A DNA stretch of 64,000 nucleotides from DASTBU01 sp035711845 (GCA_035711845.1 DASTBU010000126.1:11979-75978); one strand, 5' to 3'; numbered from the stretch's first letter, positions 34,739 through 44,362 are shown. Numbers and translations are program-made. Notes: generated by a model not told the origin, from the letters alone.

Positions 34739-35146
34739 ATGACCGTGGCCAAACTCGTGTTCTTCTACGGAACGTTGATGGCAGGCTTCGACCGCCGTCG
34801 GCGCGCCGGCATCGACGACAAGCTCACCTACGTGGGCCGCGGCTCCATACGCGCTGCGCTGTTCGACCTCGGCATCTACCCGGCGGCGATTCCAGCTCCG
34901 GAAGAGATTGTCTGGGGTGAGGTCTACGAGATGTCGGACCCCGAGACCGTCCTCCAGGCGCTCGACGACATCGAAGGGTTCCGGCCCGACGATCCGGACA
35001 AGAGCCTGTATTCCCGCGAGGAGACCGACGTCCGGCTTCCGGATGGATCGATGGCGCGTGCGTGGGTCTATTTCTACAACGCTCCGCTCGGCCAGGCCCC
35101 GCCGATCCCGTCAGGTGATTACCTCGAGCACGTCAAGGTGAGGTAG
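34739..35146 (+). CDS. Gamma-glutamylcyclotransferase-fold (AIG2/GGACT-like) protein
   Basis: 135 aa. It opens with the family motif VFFYGTLMAGF, in which the YGTL loop binds the gamma-glutamyl group. A conserved acidic residue follows in DDIEGFRPDD, and the C-terminal half has a Tyr-rich AWVYFYN. Members cleave gamma-glutamyl amines or peptides to 5-oxoproline; substrate cannot be told. ATG 34739 is chosen because the upstream frame runs into the terminator. Confidence 0.85.
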   Translation: MTVAKLVFFYGTLMAGFDRRRRAGIDDKLTYVGRGSIRAALFDLGIYPAAIPAPEEIVWGEVYEMSDPETVLQALDDIEGFRPDDPDKSLYSREETDVRLPDGSMARAWVYFYNAPLGQAPPIPSGDYLEHVKVR

Positions 35147-35191
35147 GGCGCCGCTACAGGGCACGGCCGACGGCCCCGATAAATACGGGCG

Positions 35192-35590
35192 GTGAACGAC
35201 GAATCCGACCGGCGTTCCAGGGATCGGATCCCCGCCTACGGTCAGCTGCAGGGTGAGGTCATGGTATTCCAACCCATGACGATCCTGAACATCAGCTACC
35301 AGGGGGTGCAGATCGAAACGCCGTTCCCTCTGCAACTCGATTCCCTGCACCAGTTCAGGCTGTCGCTCGGCGACCTTGCCGTCGTCGTGCGCGGTCGGAT
35401 TGCGAACTGCCGGGTCAGCGAGGTCGTCGACGAGGCAGCGTCGTACCGTTCAGGCGTCGAGTTCGTCGAGCCGTCGGAGCACGTGGTGATAGGCCTGGCA
35501 TCGTTCGTCGAGGCGCTCAGGGAAGCTCCGGCGCGCGCCGGGGCGGGCGTCGTCGACGGCGAGGTCATCGAAGAAGACACGCATAGCTAA
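35192..35590 (+). CDS. PilZ-domain protein, candidate cyclic di-GMP receptor
   Basis: 132 aa, GTG start. Both c-di-GMP-binding motifs of PilZ are present: an Arg-rich RRSRDR near residues 7-12 and the downstream NISYQGVQIE ([D/N]xSxxG) at about 33-42. It is a stand-alone PilZ domain without effector domain, so it would act by protein contact. A diguanylate cyclase with intact active site is encoded at 5277. Followed directly by the second GGTCCCT array. Confidence 0.83.
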   Translation: MNDESDRRSRDRIPAYGQLQGEVMVFQPMTILNISYQGVQIETPFPLQLDSLHQFRLSLGDLAVVVRGRIANCRVSEVVDEAASYRSGVEFVEPSEHVVIGLASFVEALREAPARAGAGVVDGEVIEEDTHS

Positions 35591-35591
35591 C

Positions 35592-35757
35592 GGTCCCTGG
35601 GTCCCTGGTCCCCTGGTCCTTGGTCCCTCGGTCCTTGTCCCTGGTCCTCGGTCCCTCTGTCCTTGGCCCCTCAGGCCTGGGGCCCAGGACCCTTGGACCG
35701 AGTACCAGCGACCCGGACTTATGGACCCAGGACCAGGGACCAAGGGACCCAGGGACC
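35592..35757. repeat. Large inverted heptamer array, word GGTCCCT (copy 2)
   Basis: Left half with GGTCCCTGGGTCCCTGG, GGTCCTTGGTCCCTCGG and similar; right half with the complement (GGACCCAGGACCAGGGACC). It starts 2 bp after the PilZ stop and ends 2 bp before the TATAAT of the aldehyde dehydrogenase. Homologous in word to the array at 33381-33592. Confidence 0.9.
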
Positions 35758-35758
35758 G

Positions 35759-35764
35759 TATAAT
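35759..35764 (+). promoter_or_regulatory. -10 box of the aldehyde dehydrogenase, probable leaderless start
   Basis: Consensus TATAAT ending 8 nt before ATG 35773; no Shine-Dalgarno and no -35 (that position is inside the repeat array). Confidence 0.55.
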
Positions 35765-35772
35765 CAGATGCT

Positions 35773-37281
<1,509 letters not shown>

Positions 37282-37351
37282 TCGCCGCGGGAACCGGCGC
37301 AGCTTCCGACGGCTCGGCGACGTTCGCCGGCCGTTGCCGGACCCTTGCGCA

Positions 37352-37378
37352 GAATCAAGACCTGACCCCGTCCCCGGC
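37352..37378. repeat. REP-like fragment (TCAAGACCTGACCCC)
   Basis: A short stretch TCAAGACCTGACCCCGTCCCC between the ALDH and thiolase genes. It resembles one arm of GGGGTCAGGTCTTGA-type REP elements that I associate with REP-associated transposases; the complementary arm is not obvious here. A related GGGGTCAAG arm is at 21851-21859. Confidence 0.35.
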
Positions 37379-37393
37379 CTCCAGACGCTGCGC

Positions 37394-37399
37394 TATCAT
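37394..37399 (+). promoter_or_regulatory. -10 hexamer of the first thiolase, probable leaderless start
   Basis: TATCAT ends 9 nt before ATG 37409; no ribosome-binding site in between. Confidence 0.4.
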
Positions 37400-37408
37400 T
37401 GACAGGTT

Positions 37409-38614
37409 ATGCAGGTGACGGATGTCGTGATTGTGGGGGCGGCGCGCACCCCGATAGGCAAGTACGGGGGAGCGTTCCGGAACGTCCATCCGGCGGAACT
37501 CGGGGCGGTCGCCGCGCGCGCGGCACTCGAGCGGGCGGGTGTCGCGCCGGAAGCGGTCGACGAGGTGCTGATAGGGCACGGCCGGCAGGCCGGCTCGGGG
37601 CCGAACCCGGCGCGGCAGGTTGTCCGGCGCGCGGGACTCCCCGACTCGGTGCCCGCGCAGACGATCAACAAGGCGTGCGCGTCCGGGATGCAGGCTGTGG
37701 CCACGGGCGCGCAGAGCATCATGCTCGGCGAGGCCGACGTCGTGGTCGCCGGCGGGATCGAGTCGATGAGCCGGATGCCGTACCTGATCGACGCGGAAGA
37801 CGCCCGCTGGGGCCACCGAATGGGTCACTTCACGCTCGTCGACGCCATGTATCGCGACGGCTTCACCTGTTCGGTCTCCGGAATGATCATGGGTGAGACG
37901 GCGGAGCTGCTCGCCCGGCAATACGGGATCACGCGCGAAGAGTCCGACGCTTACGCGCTCGAATCGCAGCGCCGGGCTGGTGCGGCCATTCGCGACGGCC
38001 GATTCGATGCGGAGATCGCCCCGGTCACCGTCAGCGATGGGAAGACAGGTGCGAGGGTTGTCAGCTTGGACGAGCATCCACGGCCCGACACCACGCTCGA
38101 GGGTCTGCAGAAACTGAAGCCGGTGTTCGGCGCTGTCGAAGGCCACCCCGGAATCGTCACGGCCGGCGTCTCCTCGGGGATCACCGACGGCGGCGCGGCG
38201 CTCGTGCTGATGCATGCGACGAAGGCCGCCGAAACCGGCATCAAGCCGATGGCGCGCCTGCTCGGATGGGCCTCCGCGGGCGTCGATCCGCGCATCATGG
38301 GAATCGGGCCCGTGCCGGCGATGCGGAAACTGTTCTCCCGCACGGGCCTCTCGCTGAAGGATGTCGATCTGTTCGAGCTGAACGAGGCCTTTGCGCCTCA
38401 GGTGCTCGCCGTGCTCCGCGACGAGCCCATGCCGCTCGACAAGCTGAACGTGAACGGCGGGGCCATTTCCCTCGGTCACCCGATCGGCTGCACCGGCGCC
38501 CGGATCATCGTCACGCTCCTCTACGAGATGATCAGGCGCGACGCCCGCCGCGGACTCGCGACGCTGTGCGTCAGCGGCGGGCTCGGCATGGCGATGGCGA
38601 TCGAGAAATACTGA
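37409..38614 (+). CDS. Acetyl-CoA C-acyltransferase (thiolase), first of two
   Basis: Thiolytic cleavage or condensation of 3-oxoacyl-CoA. 401 aa. Active-site Cys-90 in NKACASGMQAV, the NEAFAPQ motif, His in GGAISLGHPIGCTGAR and the C-terminal CVSGG with the second catalytic Cys are all present. Whether it acts on acetoacetyl-CoA or longer chains is not clear. It is the first gene of a cluster with an isopropylmalate-dehydrogenase-like protein, a second thiolase and 3-hydroxyacyl-CoA dehydrogenase. Confidence 0.92.
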   Translation: MQVTDVVIVGAARTPIGKYGGAFRNVHPAELGAVAARAALERAGVAPEAVDEVLIGHGRQAGSGPNPARQVVRRAGLPDSVPAQTINKACASGMQAVATGAQSIMLGEADVVVAGGIESMSRMPYLIDAEDARWGHRMGHFTLVDAMYRDGFTCSVSGMIMGETAELLARQYGITREESDAYALESQRRAGAAIRDGRFDAEIAPVTVSDGKTGARVVSLDEHPRPDTTLEGLQKLKPVFGAVEGHPGIVTAGVSSGITDGGAALVLMHATKAAETGIKPMARLLGWASAGVDPRIMGIGPVPAMRKLFSRTGLSLKDVDLFELNEAFAPQVLAVLRDEPMPLDKLNVNGGAISLGHPIGCTGARIIVTLLYEMIRRDARRGLATLCVSGGLGMAMAIEKY

Positions 38615-38646
38615 AATGCTGAATGCTGAATGCTGAATGCTGAATG
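38612..38646. repeat. Heptamer array TGAATGC containing a start codon
   Basis: Five units of TGAATGC/TGAAATGC in 7-bp phase between the thiolase and the dehydrogenase. It contains part of the first gene's stop codon and the ATG (38637) of the next gene. Confidence 0.85.
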
Positions 38647-39698
38647 AAGTGCGTATTGCGGTCATTCCAGGCGACGGGATCGGCAAAGAGGTGACCGCGG
38701 AGGCGGTCAAGGTCCTTCGCGCGGTGGGCGAGCGATTCGGACGTCAGTTCGAGATCGAGCAACTGCCCTGGAGCGCCGACTACTACCTCGAGTCGGGCAT
38801 CACGATGCCGCCCAATGGCTACGATCTCCTGAGACAGTTCGGCGCGATTTTCATCGGCGCACTCGGCGATCCGCGCGTCCCCGACAATCGCCATGCACGC
38901 GACATCCTGCTCGGCACGCGGTTCGAGCTCGATCTCTACGTCAACTACCGGCCGGTCAAGCTGCTCGACGAGCGGCTCTGCCCGTTGAAGGGCCGAACCC
39001 CGGCCGACGTGAACTTCGTGGTCTTCCGCGAGAACACCGAAGGGCTCTACGTCGGCATCGGCGGCCGGTTCAAGGCAGGGACCGAGGATGAGATCGCCGT
39101 TCAGGAAGAAGTGAACACGTTCAAGGGCGTGCACCGGATCATCCGATATGCCTTCGAATTCGCACAGTCCAGGAGCCTGACGAAAGTGTGCATGGCCGAC
39201 AAGAGCAACGCCATGACTCAGGGCCATGCGCTCTGGCAGCGGGTGTTCAGGGAGATCGCGCCGCTCTATCCATCCATCGAGGCCACGCACTATTACATCG
39301 ACGCGCTCGCGATGTACATGGTGCTCGATCCGGGGCAGTTCCAGGTGATCGTCACGAACAATCTCTTCGGGGACATCATCACCGACCTGGGCGCCACGTT
39401 CCAGGGCGGGCTGGGAATGGCGGCCTCCGGAAACATCCATCCCGGACGCACGTCCATGTTCGAGCCCGTACACGGATCTGCGCCGAAGTACGCAGGGAAG
39501 AACATCGCGAACCCCATCGGCGCCATCTCGTCAGCCGCCCTGATGCTCGAGACGATGCACCTGGAGTCCGAAGCCGCGGCAGTCGAGGCAGCCGTCGTGA
39601 AGGCCGTTCGAGAGAAGCAGGTGACGCAGGACATCGGGGGACAACTGGGGACGACCCAGGCAGGGGACTACATTGCAGGTCAGGTGAGACAGGCGTAA
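38637..39698 (+). CDS. Isocitrate/isopropylmalate dehydrogenase family beta-decarboxylating dehydrogenase
   Basis: 353 aa. The family's motifs are clear: IPGDGIGKEV at the N-terminus, VFRENTEGLYVGIGG, DKSNAM, IDALAMYMV (catalytic Lys/Tyr/Asp region), NLFGDIITDLGA and EPVHGSAPKYAGKNIANP. The arrangement is closest to isopropylmalate and tartrate dehydrogenases. The ATG is inside the TGAATGC array; GTG 38649 is an alternative start. Its position between two thiolases, not among leu genes, argues against a simple leucine-biosynthesis role. The substrate is left open. Confidence 0.85.
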   Translation: MLNEVRIAVIPGDGIGKEVTAEAVKVLRAVGERFGRQFEIEQLPWSADYYLESGITMPPNGYDLLRQFGAIFIGALGDPRVPDNRHARDILLGTRFELDLYVNYRPVKLLDERLCPLKGRTPADVNFVVFRENTEGLYVGIGGRFKAGTEDEIAVQEEVNTFKGVHRIIRYAFEFAQSRSLTKVCMADKSNAMTQGHALWQRVFREIAPLYPSIEATHYYIDALAMYMVLDPGQFQVIVTNNLFGDIITDLGATFQGGLGMAASGNIHPGRTSMFEPVHGSAPKYAGKNIANPIGAISSAALMLETMHLESEAAAVEAAVVKAVREKQVTQDIGGQLGTTQAGDYIAGQVRQA

Positions 39699-39700
39699 CC

Positions 39701-40879
39701 ATGACAACAGACATCTTCATCCTGGGCGGCGCGCGCACGCCCATGGGCGAGTACAACGGCAGGCTGAAGGGGCTTTCGGCACTGGAGCTCGGGAGCATGG
39801 CGGCCCGCGCGGCGCTCGAGCGGACGGGCGTACGGCCGGAGGCGGTCGATCACGTCGTCTTCGGCAACGTTCTGCAAACCAGTTCGGATGCGGTCTACGG
39901 AGCCCGGCACGTCGGGTTGAAGGCGGGATTGCCCGTCGAGGTGCCGGCGCTGACCGTCAACCGGCTCTGCGGATCCGGGATTCAGGCGGCGGTCAGCGGT
40001 GGACAGATGGTCCGGCTGGGTGAAGCTGACGTCGTGTTGACCGGCGGCATGGAGAGCATGAGCCAGGCGCCGCACGTCATACGCGGGCTCCGCAGCGGCC
40101 TGCGGCTCGGCCAGGGAGAGCTGGAAGACTCGCTCTGGTCGGCCCTGCTGGACACGCACTGCGGATGCACGATGGCGGTCACCGCCGAGAACTGCGCTGC
40201 AAGGTACGGCATCTCCCGCGAGGAGCAGGATTGCTACGCACTCCGGAGCCAGCAGCTCGCGGACAAGGCGTGGAGGGAGGGGCGACTCAAAGAAGAGGTC
40301 GTTCCGGTCGAGATGAAGGGACGCAAGGGCGTTGACGTGTTCGCACAAGACGATCACATGAGGCCCGACTCGACGATGGAGGGTTTGGCGAAGCTGCCGC
40401 CGGCATTCAGCAAGAACGGTTGCGTGACGGCCGGCAACGCCTCGGGCATCGTCGATGGCGGTGCGGCGCTGGTCCTCGCATCCGAGGCTGGCCTGAAGAA
40501 GCACGGGCTGACGCCGCTGGCACGGCTCACGCACTGGGCGAGCGTCGGGGTCGAGCCGACGCTGATGGGGATCGGCCCGGTACCCGCCACCCGACTCGTT
40601 CTTCAAAAGGCGGGACTGACGCTCGATGACATCGACCTGATCGAGGTGAACGAGGCGTTTGCGGCACAGTACCTCGCAGTCGAAAAAGAGCTCGGCCTCG
40701 ACCGCGAGAAGGTGAACGTGAATGGCGGCGCCATCGCCCTCGGTCACCCGCTCGGGATGACGGGCACGCGGCTGTTGCTCACGCTCGTGCTCGAGCTGCG
40801 GCGGCGCAAGAAGAAGCGCGGACTTGCGACGGCCTGCATCGGAGGCGGACAGGGGATCGCGGCGATAGTAGAAGTCTAG
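39701..40879 (+). CDS. Acetyl-CoA acetyltransferase (thiolase), second of two
   Basis: 392 aa from ATG 39701, 2 nt after the dehydrogenase stop. Catalytic Cys-90 in NRLCGSGIQAAVSGG, NEAFAAQ, His in GGAIALGHPLGMTGTR, and CIGGGQGIA at the end with the second Cys. The GGGQG ending and the sequence around the first Cys are those of biosynthetic/acetoacetyl-CoA thiolases. It is clearly distinct from the first thiolase, so the pair may differ in chain-length or direction. Confidence 0.92.
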   Translation: MTTDIFILGGARTPMGEYNGRLKGLSALELGSMAARAALERTGVRPEAVDHVVFGNVLQTSSDAVYGARHVGLKAGLPVEVPALTVNRLCGSGIQAAVSGGQMVRLGEADVVLTGGMESMSQAPHVIRGLRSGLRLGQGELEDSLWSALLDTHCGCTMAVTAENCAARYGISREEQDCYALRSQQLADKAWREGRLKEEVVPVEMKGRKGVDVFAQDDHMRPDSTMEGLAKLPPAFSKNGCVTAGNASGIVDGGAALVLASEAGLKKHGLTPLARLTHWASVGVEPTLMGIGPVPATRLVLQKAGLTLDDIDLIEVNEAFAAQYLAVEKELGLDREKVNVNGGAIALGHPLGMTGTRLLLTLVLELRRRKKKRGLATACIGGGQGIAAIVEV

Positions 40880-41070
40880 TGAATCGGCACATTGTCGATT
40901 CGTTCATTGCTGAATGCAGATTCATTGACGAATGCGGGTGGTGGATTGGGGATTCAATTCGATGATTGTCGACTGCGGCGCGCCAATCATCAATAGGCGA
41001 ATGAAATCTCCAAGCTCCAATCTGCAATCCTTAAATCAATCTACAATCCGCAATCGACGAATCTCCAATT
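40878..41070. repeat. Inverted array of ATTCG/CAATC words
   Basis: About 190 bp. The left part has GATTCG, CATTGCTGAATG, GGATTGGGGATTC; the right part has CCAATC, CTGCAATCC, GCAATCGACGAATCTCCAATTC. Heptamer phase is recognisable but decayed. It separates the second thiolase from the 3-hydroxyacyl-CoA dehydrogenase. The same word family appears at 24195-24278 and 50543-50735. Confidence 0.8.
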
Positions 41071-41083
41071 CTTAGAGGGTTCC

Positions 41084-41932
41084 ATGGAGATCAAGACAGT
41101 AGGGGTTCTCGGATGCGGGTTGATGGGGTCCGGAATCGCACAGGTGTGTGCCGCGGCAGGCTACAAGACGATCGTTCGAGAGGTCGAGGAGGGGTTTCTC
41201 GAGAAGGGCATGGGCCGGATCGAGAAGTTTCTCGCCGACGGCGTGGCCAAGGGAAAGGTCACGGCCGACGCCCAGGCGAAGACGCTCGGCAACCTGTCGG
41301 GGACCACGAAATTCGATGACCTGAAGCTCTGCGACCTGATCATCGAGGCGATCGTCGAGAACGTGGACGAGAAAACGAAGACGTTCGCCGCGCTCGATGC
41401 CGTCGTCACCGACCAGACCATCTTTTGCTCCAACACGTCGTCGCTCTGCATCATGGAACTAGCGGCCAGGACGAAGCGGCCCGACCGCTTCGCGGGCCTC
41501 CACTTCTTCAATCCGGTGCCGCTCATGAAGCTCGTGGAGGTCATCCGGGCCCTCACGACCAGCGACGAGGCCTACAAGACGGTTTTCGCATTCGCGCAGT
41601 CGCTCGGCAAGGAGCCGATCACGGCGCCCGACAAGCCGGGGTTCATCGTCAACCGGCTGCTCGTTCCGTACTTGCTCGACGCCATACGCTCGTACGAGCA
41701 TGGACTGGGGACCATCGAGGACATCGACAAGGGCATGAAGCTCGGCACGGGGTATCCGATGGGCCCGTTCACGCTGCTGGACTTCGTCGGCCTCGACACG
41801 ACGTATTACATCGCCAACATCATGTTCGACGAGTATCGCGAGCCTGCCTATGCGCCGCCGCCGCTCCTCAAGCGGATGGTGCTCGCCGGACGACTGGGAA
41901 GGAAGTCAGGTCGAGGCTTCTATAAGTACTGA
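41084..41932 (+). CDS. hbd: 3-hydroxybutyryl-CoA (3-hydroxyacyl-CoA) dehydrogenase
   Basis: NAD(P)-dependent oxidation of 3-hydroxyacyl-CoA or the reverse. 282 aa, the monofunctional size. Rossmann motif GVLGCGLMGSGIA near residues 7-19, HFFNPVPLMKLVEVI with the catalytic His, and NRLLVPYLLDAI and GPFTLLDFVGLD in the C-terminal domain. AGAGGG precedes the ATG. Together with the thiolases upstream it covers two steps of beta-oxidation or butyrate-type synthesis; no crotonase is in the window. The symbol is by family. Confidence 0.92.
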   Translation: MEIKTVGVLGCGLMGSGIAQVCAAAGYKTIVREVEEGFLEKGMGRIEKFLADGVAKGKVTADAQAKTLGNLSGTTKFDDLKLCDLIIEAIVENVDEKTKTFAALDAVVTDQTIFCSNTSSLCIMELAARTKRPDRFAGLHFFNPVPLMKLVEVIRALTTSDEAYKTVFAFAQSLGKEPITAPDKPGFIVNRLLVPYLLDAIRSYEHGLGTIEDIDKGMKLGTGYPMGPFTLLDFVGLDTTYYIANIMFDEYREPAYAPPPLLKRMVLAGRLGRKSGRGFYKY

Positions 41933-41933
41933 C

Positions 41934-41972
41934 ACTCAGAATTCTGAATTCGGAATTCTGAATTCTGAATTA
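41934..41972. repeat. Heptamer array TGAATTC between convergent genes
   Basis: CAGAATTC then TGAATTC, GGAATTC, TGAATTC, TGAATT in 7-bp phase. Each unit contains the palindrome GAATTC, so it can pair with itself. It overlaps the stop codon of the minus-strand TPR gene (41970). Confidence 0.85.
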
Positions 41973-42677
41973 CCGCATCATCTTCAGCATCGCCGCCGCC
42001 TTGTCCTTGAACTCACGGTCCTCTGGCGCCCAGGCAGGATCGAGAGGAGCATCCAGGATCTTCTGCAGCGCTTCGCGGGCCTCCGGCTCGCGATCGAGCT
42101 CGATCAGCGTCTCGGCGAGGAAGAAGAGCGAGGCCGTGCTGTTCGGGTTGAAGGTCAGGGATTTGCGCAGGTGCTCCTCGGATTTCTTCTTCGAGCCGCC
42201 GAACAGGCCCGGAACCTTGTAGTACCAGCGTCCGAGCGCGCGATCGGCCGAGCCCTGTTGAAAGCCCGGATCGAGGTCGAGGACCTTCAGCAGGTTCTGT
42301 TTGATATCGCCGCGGTATTTCAGCCCCTGCCGCAGCCCGTGCGATTCGGCGAGGGCACCCATATTGGCGGCGATCCAGAAGTAACCCTCTGGCCGCTTCG
42401 GTTGAGCGGACACCGCCGCCCGCCCGGCCTGGATGCCTTCCTGCAGGATCCTCTTCCCTTCCTCCTCCTGCGCGTGCTTGCCGAGCCAGTATCTGGCGCG
42501 CGCGAGCTTCCAGGCGGCCTCGAAATCAGCGGCATTCCTTGCCAGCCGGTCTGCCCATATGGATGCCGCGCGCCCCGCGCTGGCCAGGTCGTCCCGGCGG
42601 GCGTAGAGTGCGTCGGGGTCCTCGACGGCCTGTGCCAGACCGGAGCCTGATACCCTGCCCGACTCCGCTGGGTGCAT
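41970..42677 (-). CDS. TPR-like repeat protein, unknown function
   Basis: 235 aa from ATG 42677. Mostly alpha-helical; tetratricopeptide-like units include AASIWADRLARNAADFEAAWKLARARYWLG and ASLFFLAETLIELDREPEAREALQKIL near the C-terminus. The region EGYFWIAANMGALAESHGLRQGLKYRGDIKQNLLKVLDLDPGFQQGSADRALGRWYYKVPGLFGGS matches the TRAP-transporter T-component-like family. The frame is open further to 42821; ATG 42755/42758 would add a hydrophobic N-terminus (MSCIFLLYIAIS) that could be a signal peptide, but it would overlap the folE start. Confidence 0.7.
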   Translation of the reverse strand: MHPAESGRVSGSGLAQAVEDPDALYARRDDLASAGRAASIWADRLARNAADFEAAWKLARARYWLGKHAQEEEGKRILQEGIQAGRAAVSAQPKRPEGYFWIAANMGALAESHGLRQGLKYRGDIKQNLLKVLDLDPGFQQGSADRALGRWYYKVPGLFGGSKKKSEEHLRKSLTFNPNSTASLFFLAETLIELDREPEAREALQKILDAPLDPAWAPEDREFKDKAAAMLKMMR

Positions 42678-42732
42678 CGTGCAGGGCGGGCCAGCGGGCA
42701 GGCACGTCCCGAAAGCGCTGGAAATCGCGATG

Positions 42733-42738
42733 TACAAT
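42733..42738 (+). promoter_or_regulatory. -10 hexamer of folE, probable leaderless start
   Basis: TACAAT ends 6 nt before ATG 42745. It lies in the short gap between divergent folE and the TPR gene. Confidence 0.45.
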
Positions 42739-42744
42739 AGGAAA

Positions 42745-43347
42745 ATGCAGGACATCATCAGGCAGTTGCTCGCCGAGCTTGGCGAGGATCCCGCGCGCGA
42801 AGGACTGCTCGACACGCCCAAGCGCGTCGAGAGCGCGATGCGCTTCCTGACCAGCGGCTACGGGGCCGACGTCGATGCGGTGCTGAACAACGCGCTCTTC
42901 ACCGTCGATTATAACGAGATGGTGATTGTCAAGGACATCGACTTCTACAGCCTGTGCGAACACCACCTGCTGCCGTTCTTTGGCCGGTGTCACGTGGCCT
43001 ACATCCCGCAGGGGAGTGTGATCGGCCTCAGCAAGATCCCGCGGCTGGTCGAAATCTACTCGCGGCGCCTGCAGATTCAGGAGCGTCTCACCAGCCAGAT
43101 TGCCGAGACGCTGCGCGAGAAGGTGCGGCCGATGGGGGTGGCCGTCGTGATGGAGGCTTCGCACCTGTGCATGTCCATGCGTGGAGTCGAGAAGCAGAAC
43201 TCCGTCGCGGTCACGAGCGCGATGCTGGGCGTCTTTCGTGAGGATGCTCGCACGCGGCTCGAGTTCCTGGAGCTGATCAAGCGTCCGGAGATGGCCGAGC
43301 GGTCTCTCAGGACGGCGTTGCCGGGGATGGAGTGCGTGAGCGACTAG
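42745..43347 (+). CDS. folE: GTP cyclohydrolase I
   Basis: Converts GTP to 7,8-dihydroneopterin triphosphate, the first step of folate (and queuosine) synthesis. 200 aa, usual length. Zinc ligands are Cys-71 and His-74 in SLCEHHLLPF and Cys-142 in SHLCMSMRGV; the family stretch GLSKIPRLVEIYSRRLQIQERLTSQIA is intact. The ATG at 42745 is chosen by homology and by the TACAAT box just before it; ATG 42730 is in frame but would precede the presumed transcript. Confidence 0.96.
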   Translation: MQDIIRQLLAELGEDPAREGLLDTPKRVESAMRFLTSGYGADVDAVLNNALFTVDYNEMVIVKDIDFYSLCEHHLLPFFGRCHVAYIPQGSVIGLSKIPRLVEIYSRRLQIQERLTSQIAETLREKVRPMGVAVVMEASHLCMSMRGVEKQNSVAVTSAMLGVFREDARTRLEFLELIKRPEMAERSLRTALPGMECVSD

Positions 43348-43359
43348 CACCGCGCGCTG

Positions 43360-44148
43360 TCAGCACACCGCACGCCTGATGCAGTCGTGCAGCCGCGCGA
43401 CGCCCTCGGTCAACGACGCCGGTCCCGGCTGCAAAATGTAGGTCGACTTGATCTCGTAGATGTGATCGTTGCGCACGGCGCTGACGTTCTCCCAGCCCGG
43501 CCGCTCGACGATGGTCCGCTTCTTCAAGGCTTTCCCGCACCAGGATGCGATCACGATCTCCGGATCCTTTTGAGCGACGGCATCGGCGCTGACGATTCGA
43601 TCCTTGGCGAGGCGCTCGGTTCGCAGCTCGCGGAACAACGGCTCGCCGCCGGCAATCTCGATGAGCTCGTCCACCCAGCAGATGCTCGAGATCAAGGGAT
43701 CGTCCCACTCTTCGAAGAACACGCGGGGCCGGCGGGGGAGCGCGTCCGCGCTGGCTCGCACTTGCTCGAGCCCCTGCTCCAGCGAACGGACCAGTTCCCC
43801 GGCGGCTTCGACCCGTCCGACCAGCCCGCCGAGGATCCGAATCATCTGAAGGATCTCGGCCACGCTCCGCTGATTGAACGTCACGACGGGATAACCGCGG
43901 CGAATCAGCTCGGCGGCGATCTCGGCCTGCAGATCCGAAAAGGCGAGGATCAGATCCGGACGGAGCGCGTCGATCTTCTCGAACCGCGCGTTGATGAACG
44001 CCGAGACCTTCGGCTTCGATCGCGCCTCCGGCGGCCGCACCGTGTACCCGGAAATGCCGACGATGCGGTCGCCTTCACCGAGGAGATAGAGCGTCTCGGT
44101 TGTTTCTTCCGTGAGGCAGATGATGCGGTTGGGGTACTTGTCGGACAT
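43360..44148 (-). CDS. Periplasmic-binding-protein-like (BtuF/FecB fold) cytosolic protein
   Basis: 262 aa from ATG 44148. Matches the Peripla_BP_2 family of cobalamin/siderophore-binding proteins (RIICLTEETTETLYLLGEGDRIVGISGYTVRPPEA at the start, LRPDLILAFSDLQAEIAAELIRRGYPVVTFNQRSVAEI in the hinge). There is no signal peptide, which is unusual for an ABC-transporter binding protein but common in stand-alone cobalamin-binding homologues. No permease or ATPase gene of such an importer is nearby. An upstream extension of the frame is repeat-derived. Confidence 0.78.
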   Translation of the reverse strand: MSDKYPNRIICLTEETTETLYLLGEGDRIVGISGYTVRPPEARSKPKVSAFINARFEKIDALRPDLILAFSDLQAEIAAELIRRGYPVVTFNQRSVAEILQMIRILGGLVGRVEAAGELVRSLEQGLEQVRASADALPRRPRVFFEEWDDPLISSICWVDELIEIAGGEPLFRELRTERLAKDRIVSADAVAQKDPEIVIASWCGKALKKRTIVERPGWENVSAVRNDHIYEIKSTYILQPGPASLTEGVARLHDCIRRAVC

Positions 44149-44157
44149 GTGGAGACC

Positions 44158-44362
44158 CAGAGAGATAGAGACACGGAGGTTTGGCACGGGCACGGGGGCA
44201 CGGGGGCCACGGGACCAGGCGAGCGACCAGTCGGCACAGCCCGCAGATGTGAGCCTCGACGCACCCGCCTGCACCAGGCTGCCGGGTGCGGCGGCGCTGA
44301 CCGATCCCCGTGGCCCCCGTGCCCCCGTGGCCCCGTGCTGACTTTCCCCCGTGCTGACTCTT
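44158..44362. repeat. Inverted array of GGCACGG / CCCCGTG words
   Basis: Left arm at about 44183-44214 (GGCACGGGCACGGGGGCACGG), right arm at about 44304-44340 (CCCCGTGGCCCCCGTGCCCCC), with 90 bp of ordinary sequence between. It is the gap upstream of the BtuF-like gene and downstream of the kinase. Related words occur at 57081-57147. Confidence 0.8.
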
